Positions 6,572 to 7,802 of a stretch of DNA of 7,802 nt are shown in pieces (position 1 is the first letter of the stretch; each line of letters begins with the position of its first letter). The position numbers and the translations under genes were made by a program. The notes under the pieces are model-generated. The model was not told the origin of the DNA. It made no database searches and saw only the letters and a program-made list of their open reading frames with translations. Source of the DNA: an uncultured Bacteroidota bacterium (GTDB lineage Bacteria; Bacteroidota; Bacteroidia; Chitinophagales; Chitinophagaceae); contig CAIWHI010000280.1 in NCBI GenBank assembly GCA_903912435.1, forward strand, positions 1 to 7,802. The letters are read 5' to 3'.

Positions 6572-7657
6572 ATGAGTTCAATAGTAGATAAACTTGAGGC
6601 AATTAGGGCAAGGTTCGACGACCTTGGCGTTGCTCTTACTAACCCCGAAATCGTTTCTGATAATAAACGGTTCTCGCAGATTAGTAAGGAGTACCGCAAA
6701 TTGGAGAAAATTGTTGATGTCTATAAAGTTTACAGAAGCTGTTTAGATAGTATTGAGTTTGCCCATGAAGTTCTGGAAACAGAAAGTGATGAAGACTTGC
6801 GCGACATGGCAAAGGAGGATTTGGAGAAAATGGAAGCCAGTAAGGAGCCATTGGAGGTTGAATTGAGAAATCTTTTGATACCCAAAGACCCTCAGGACGA
6901 AAAGAATGCCATTGTGGAAATAAGGGCAGGTACTGGTGGTGATGAAGCAAGTATTTTTGCCGGCGACTTACTGAGAATGTATACACGCTATTGCGAAAGA
7001 AGAGGTTGGAAAGTGGCGCTTGTATCTGAAACCGAAGGTACTGTAGGTGGATTTAAAGAGGTGCAGCTTGAGGTGATTGGCGAAGATGTTTATGGTATCC
7101 TGAAATTTGAAAGTGGGGTTCACCGTGTGCAGAGGGTTCCGGCAACAGAGGCAAGCGGTAGGGTACATACTTCAGCAGCTACTGTTGCAGTAATGCCAGA
7201 GGCTGAGGAAATTGACTTTGAGCTGAAGGAAAGCGACCTGAAAATGGAAACTGCCCGAAGTGGTGGTGCTGGTGGACAGAATGTAAACAAGGTGGAAACC
7301 AAGGTTATACTTACCCACGTTCCTACAGGAACGGTTATTACCTGCCAAACCGAAAGGTCGCAGTTAGGTAACAGGGATAAGGCTACTTCTATGATGCGTA
7401 CCCGCCTTTACGAAGAGCAGGTGCGTAAGCAGGAAGAAGAAATTAGCCGCAGGAGAAAAAGCCTGGTGAGTAGTGGAGACAGGAGTGCAAAAATAAGAAC
7501 CTACAATTATCCGCAGGGAAGGGTAACCGACCATAGGATAAATATGACTGTTTATGCACTTGACGATTTTATGAATGGCAATATCCAGGAAATGTCTGAT
7601 GCATTGCAGTTTGCTGAAAATGCAGAGAAGATGCAAGCTGGAGAAACGGTTATTTAG
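6572..7657 (+). CDS. prfA: Peptide chain release factor 1 (RF1)
   Basis: This cytoplasmic protein ends translation at UAA and UAG codons. The 361-residue length is standard. The N-terminal helical domain covers about residues 1-105. The stop-codon recognition tripeptide is PAT (190-192) inside HRVQRVPATEASGRVHTS, which marks RF1; RF2 carries SPF. The catalytic GGQ (234-236) sits in ARSGGAGGQNVNKVETK; Gln236 is the residue normally methylated by PrmC. The C-terminal region shows SSGDRSAKIRTYNYPQGRVTDHRI (300-323), also conserved. The gene is divergent from gldF and preceded by its own promoter match. No prmC (hemK) gene follows within the window. The coding sequence ends in two in-frame stops, TAG TAG, both read only by RF1. 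Confidence 0.98.
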   Translation: MSSIVDKLEAIRARFDDLGVALTNPEIVSDNKRFSQISKEYRKLEKIVDVYKVYRSCLDSIEFAHEVLETESDEDLRDMAKEDLEKMEASKEPLEVELRNLLIPKDPQDEKNAIVEIRAGTGGDEASIFAGDLLRMYTRYCERRGWKVALVSETEGTVGGFKEVQLEVIGEDVYGILKFESGVHRVQRVPATEASGRVHTSAATVAVMPEAEEIDFELKESDLKMETARSGGAGGQNVNKVETKVILTHVPTGTVITCQTERSQLGNRDKATSMMRTRLYEEQVRKQEEEISRRRKSLVSSGDRSAKIRTYNYPQGRVTDHRINMTVYALDDFMNGNIQEMSDALQFAENAEKMQAGETVI

Positions 7658-7702
7658 TAGAAAGTGATAAATATATTAATCTGCCAAAAGAACTACGATT
7701 TT

Positions 7703-7734
7703 CGCAGCCTGAAAATATTTTTTTGCAGGCAGTG
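7703..7734 (+). terminator. Imperfect hairpin after prfA, possible terminator
   Basis: GCCTG (7707-7711) pairs with CAGGC (7726-7730). The stem is extended outward by CGC/GTG after one mismatch and inward by AAA/TTT after another. The T7 run lies inside the loop and 3' arm and not after the stem, so this is not a classic terminator. It begins 45 nt after the prfA stop and no better candidate lies closer. Confidence 0.35.
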
Positions 7735-7749
7735 CATATCTTAGTTTCG

Positions 7750-7768
7750 TTGGCGCCGTAGGTGCCAA
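7750..7768. other. Compact GC-rich hairpin near the window end
   Basis: TTGGCGCC (7750-7757) and GGTGCCAA (7761-7768) form an 8-bp stem with one G-U pair and a 3-nt loop. No T-run follows on either strand. It may be a second terminator element after prfA, or a leader structure of the next gene. Confidence 0.4.
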
Positions 7769-7782
7769 TGGCTTTGTAGTAA

Positions 7783-7802
7783 ATGATGTTAATAGGTAAA
7801 CA
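7783..7802 (+). CDS. Possible start of another plus-strand gene (cut by window end)
   Basis: From ATG at 7783 the frame reads MMLIGK and stays open to the end of the window. A weak promoter-like pair lies upstream: TTTG at 7722-7725, a short 16-nt spacer and TAGTTTCG at 7742-7749. Six codons are too few to identify a product, and an open frame of this length is expected by chance. Confidence 0.15.

Noticed and set aside
6681..6986. Minus-strand open frame of 101 codons opposite prfA
   Set aside because: It lies wholly inside the well-supported prfA gene and its translation shows no domain or motif; it is rich in Ser, Pro, His and Leu as expected from an antisense shadow.
7364..7636. Minus-strand open frame of 90 codons opposite the 3' part of prfA
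   Set aside because: It is an antisense shadow of conserved RF1 sequence with no recognisable features or promoter.

Overview
The window looks like a chromosomal segment of a member of the Bacteroidota, probably near the Chitinophagaceae or another gliding lineage. The evidence is a GldF/GldG pair, low GC content judged by eye, A-rich start regions without clear Shine-Dalgarno sequences, and several matches to the Bacteroidota promoter form TTTG-N19-TAnnTTTG. The family-level placement is inference. There are six convincing genes, all with intact frames. I see no RNA genes, insertion sequences, phage genes or CRISPR array.

Layout. Positions 19-1284 (minus) hold purA, adenylosuccinate synthase, with its own likely promoter. 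Positions 1440-2378 (minus) hold a membrane-anchored SPFH/Band 7 protein, followed by a strong hairpin terminator and preceded by a good promoter match. Positions 2571-6214 (minus) hold an apparent operon: gldF (ABC-2 type permease), gldG (membrane-anchored extracytoplasmic partner) and a DUF4340 protein. It ends in a likely terminator near 2509-2543. A 357-bp divergent intergenic region (6215-6571) separates gldF from prfA (6572-7657, plus), peptide chain release factor 1. The last 145 bp hold two hairpins and perhaps the first codons of another plus-strand gene.

How the genes relate. gldF, gldG and the DUF4340 gene form a recognisable module: a permease, a large one-substrate-like auxiliary protein and a second membrane-anchored auxiliary protein. 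No ATPase gene lies beside them, so the ATPase (GldA-like) must be encoded elsewhere. purA, the SPFH gene and prfA are housekeeping or general membrane genes in separate transcription units. I found no clear new biological system. The items most worth checking are non-coding: an inverted repeat straddling the prfA -33 element, a repeated ATTGCCGGA motif with competing hairpins between gldF and gldG, and a promoter-plus-hairpin arrangement inside the divergent spacer.
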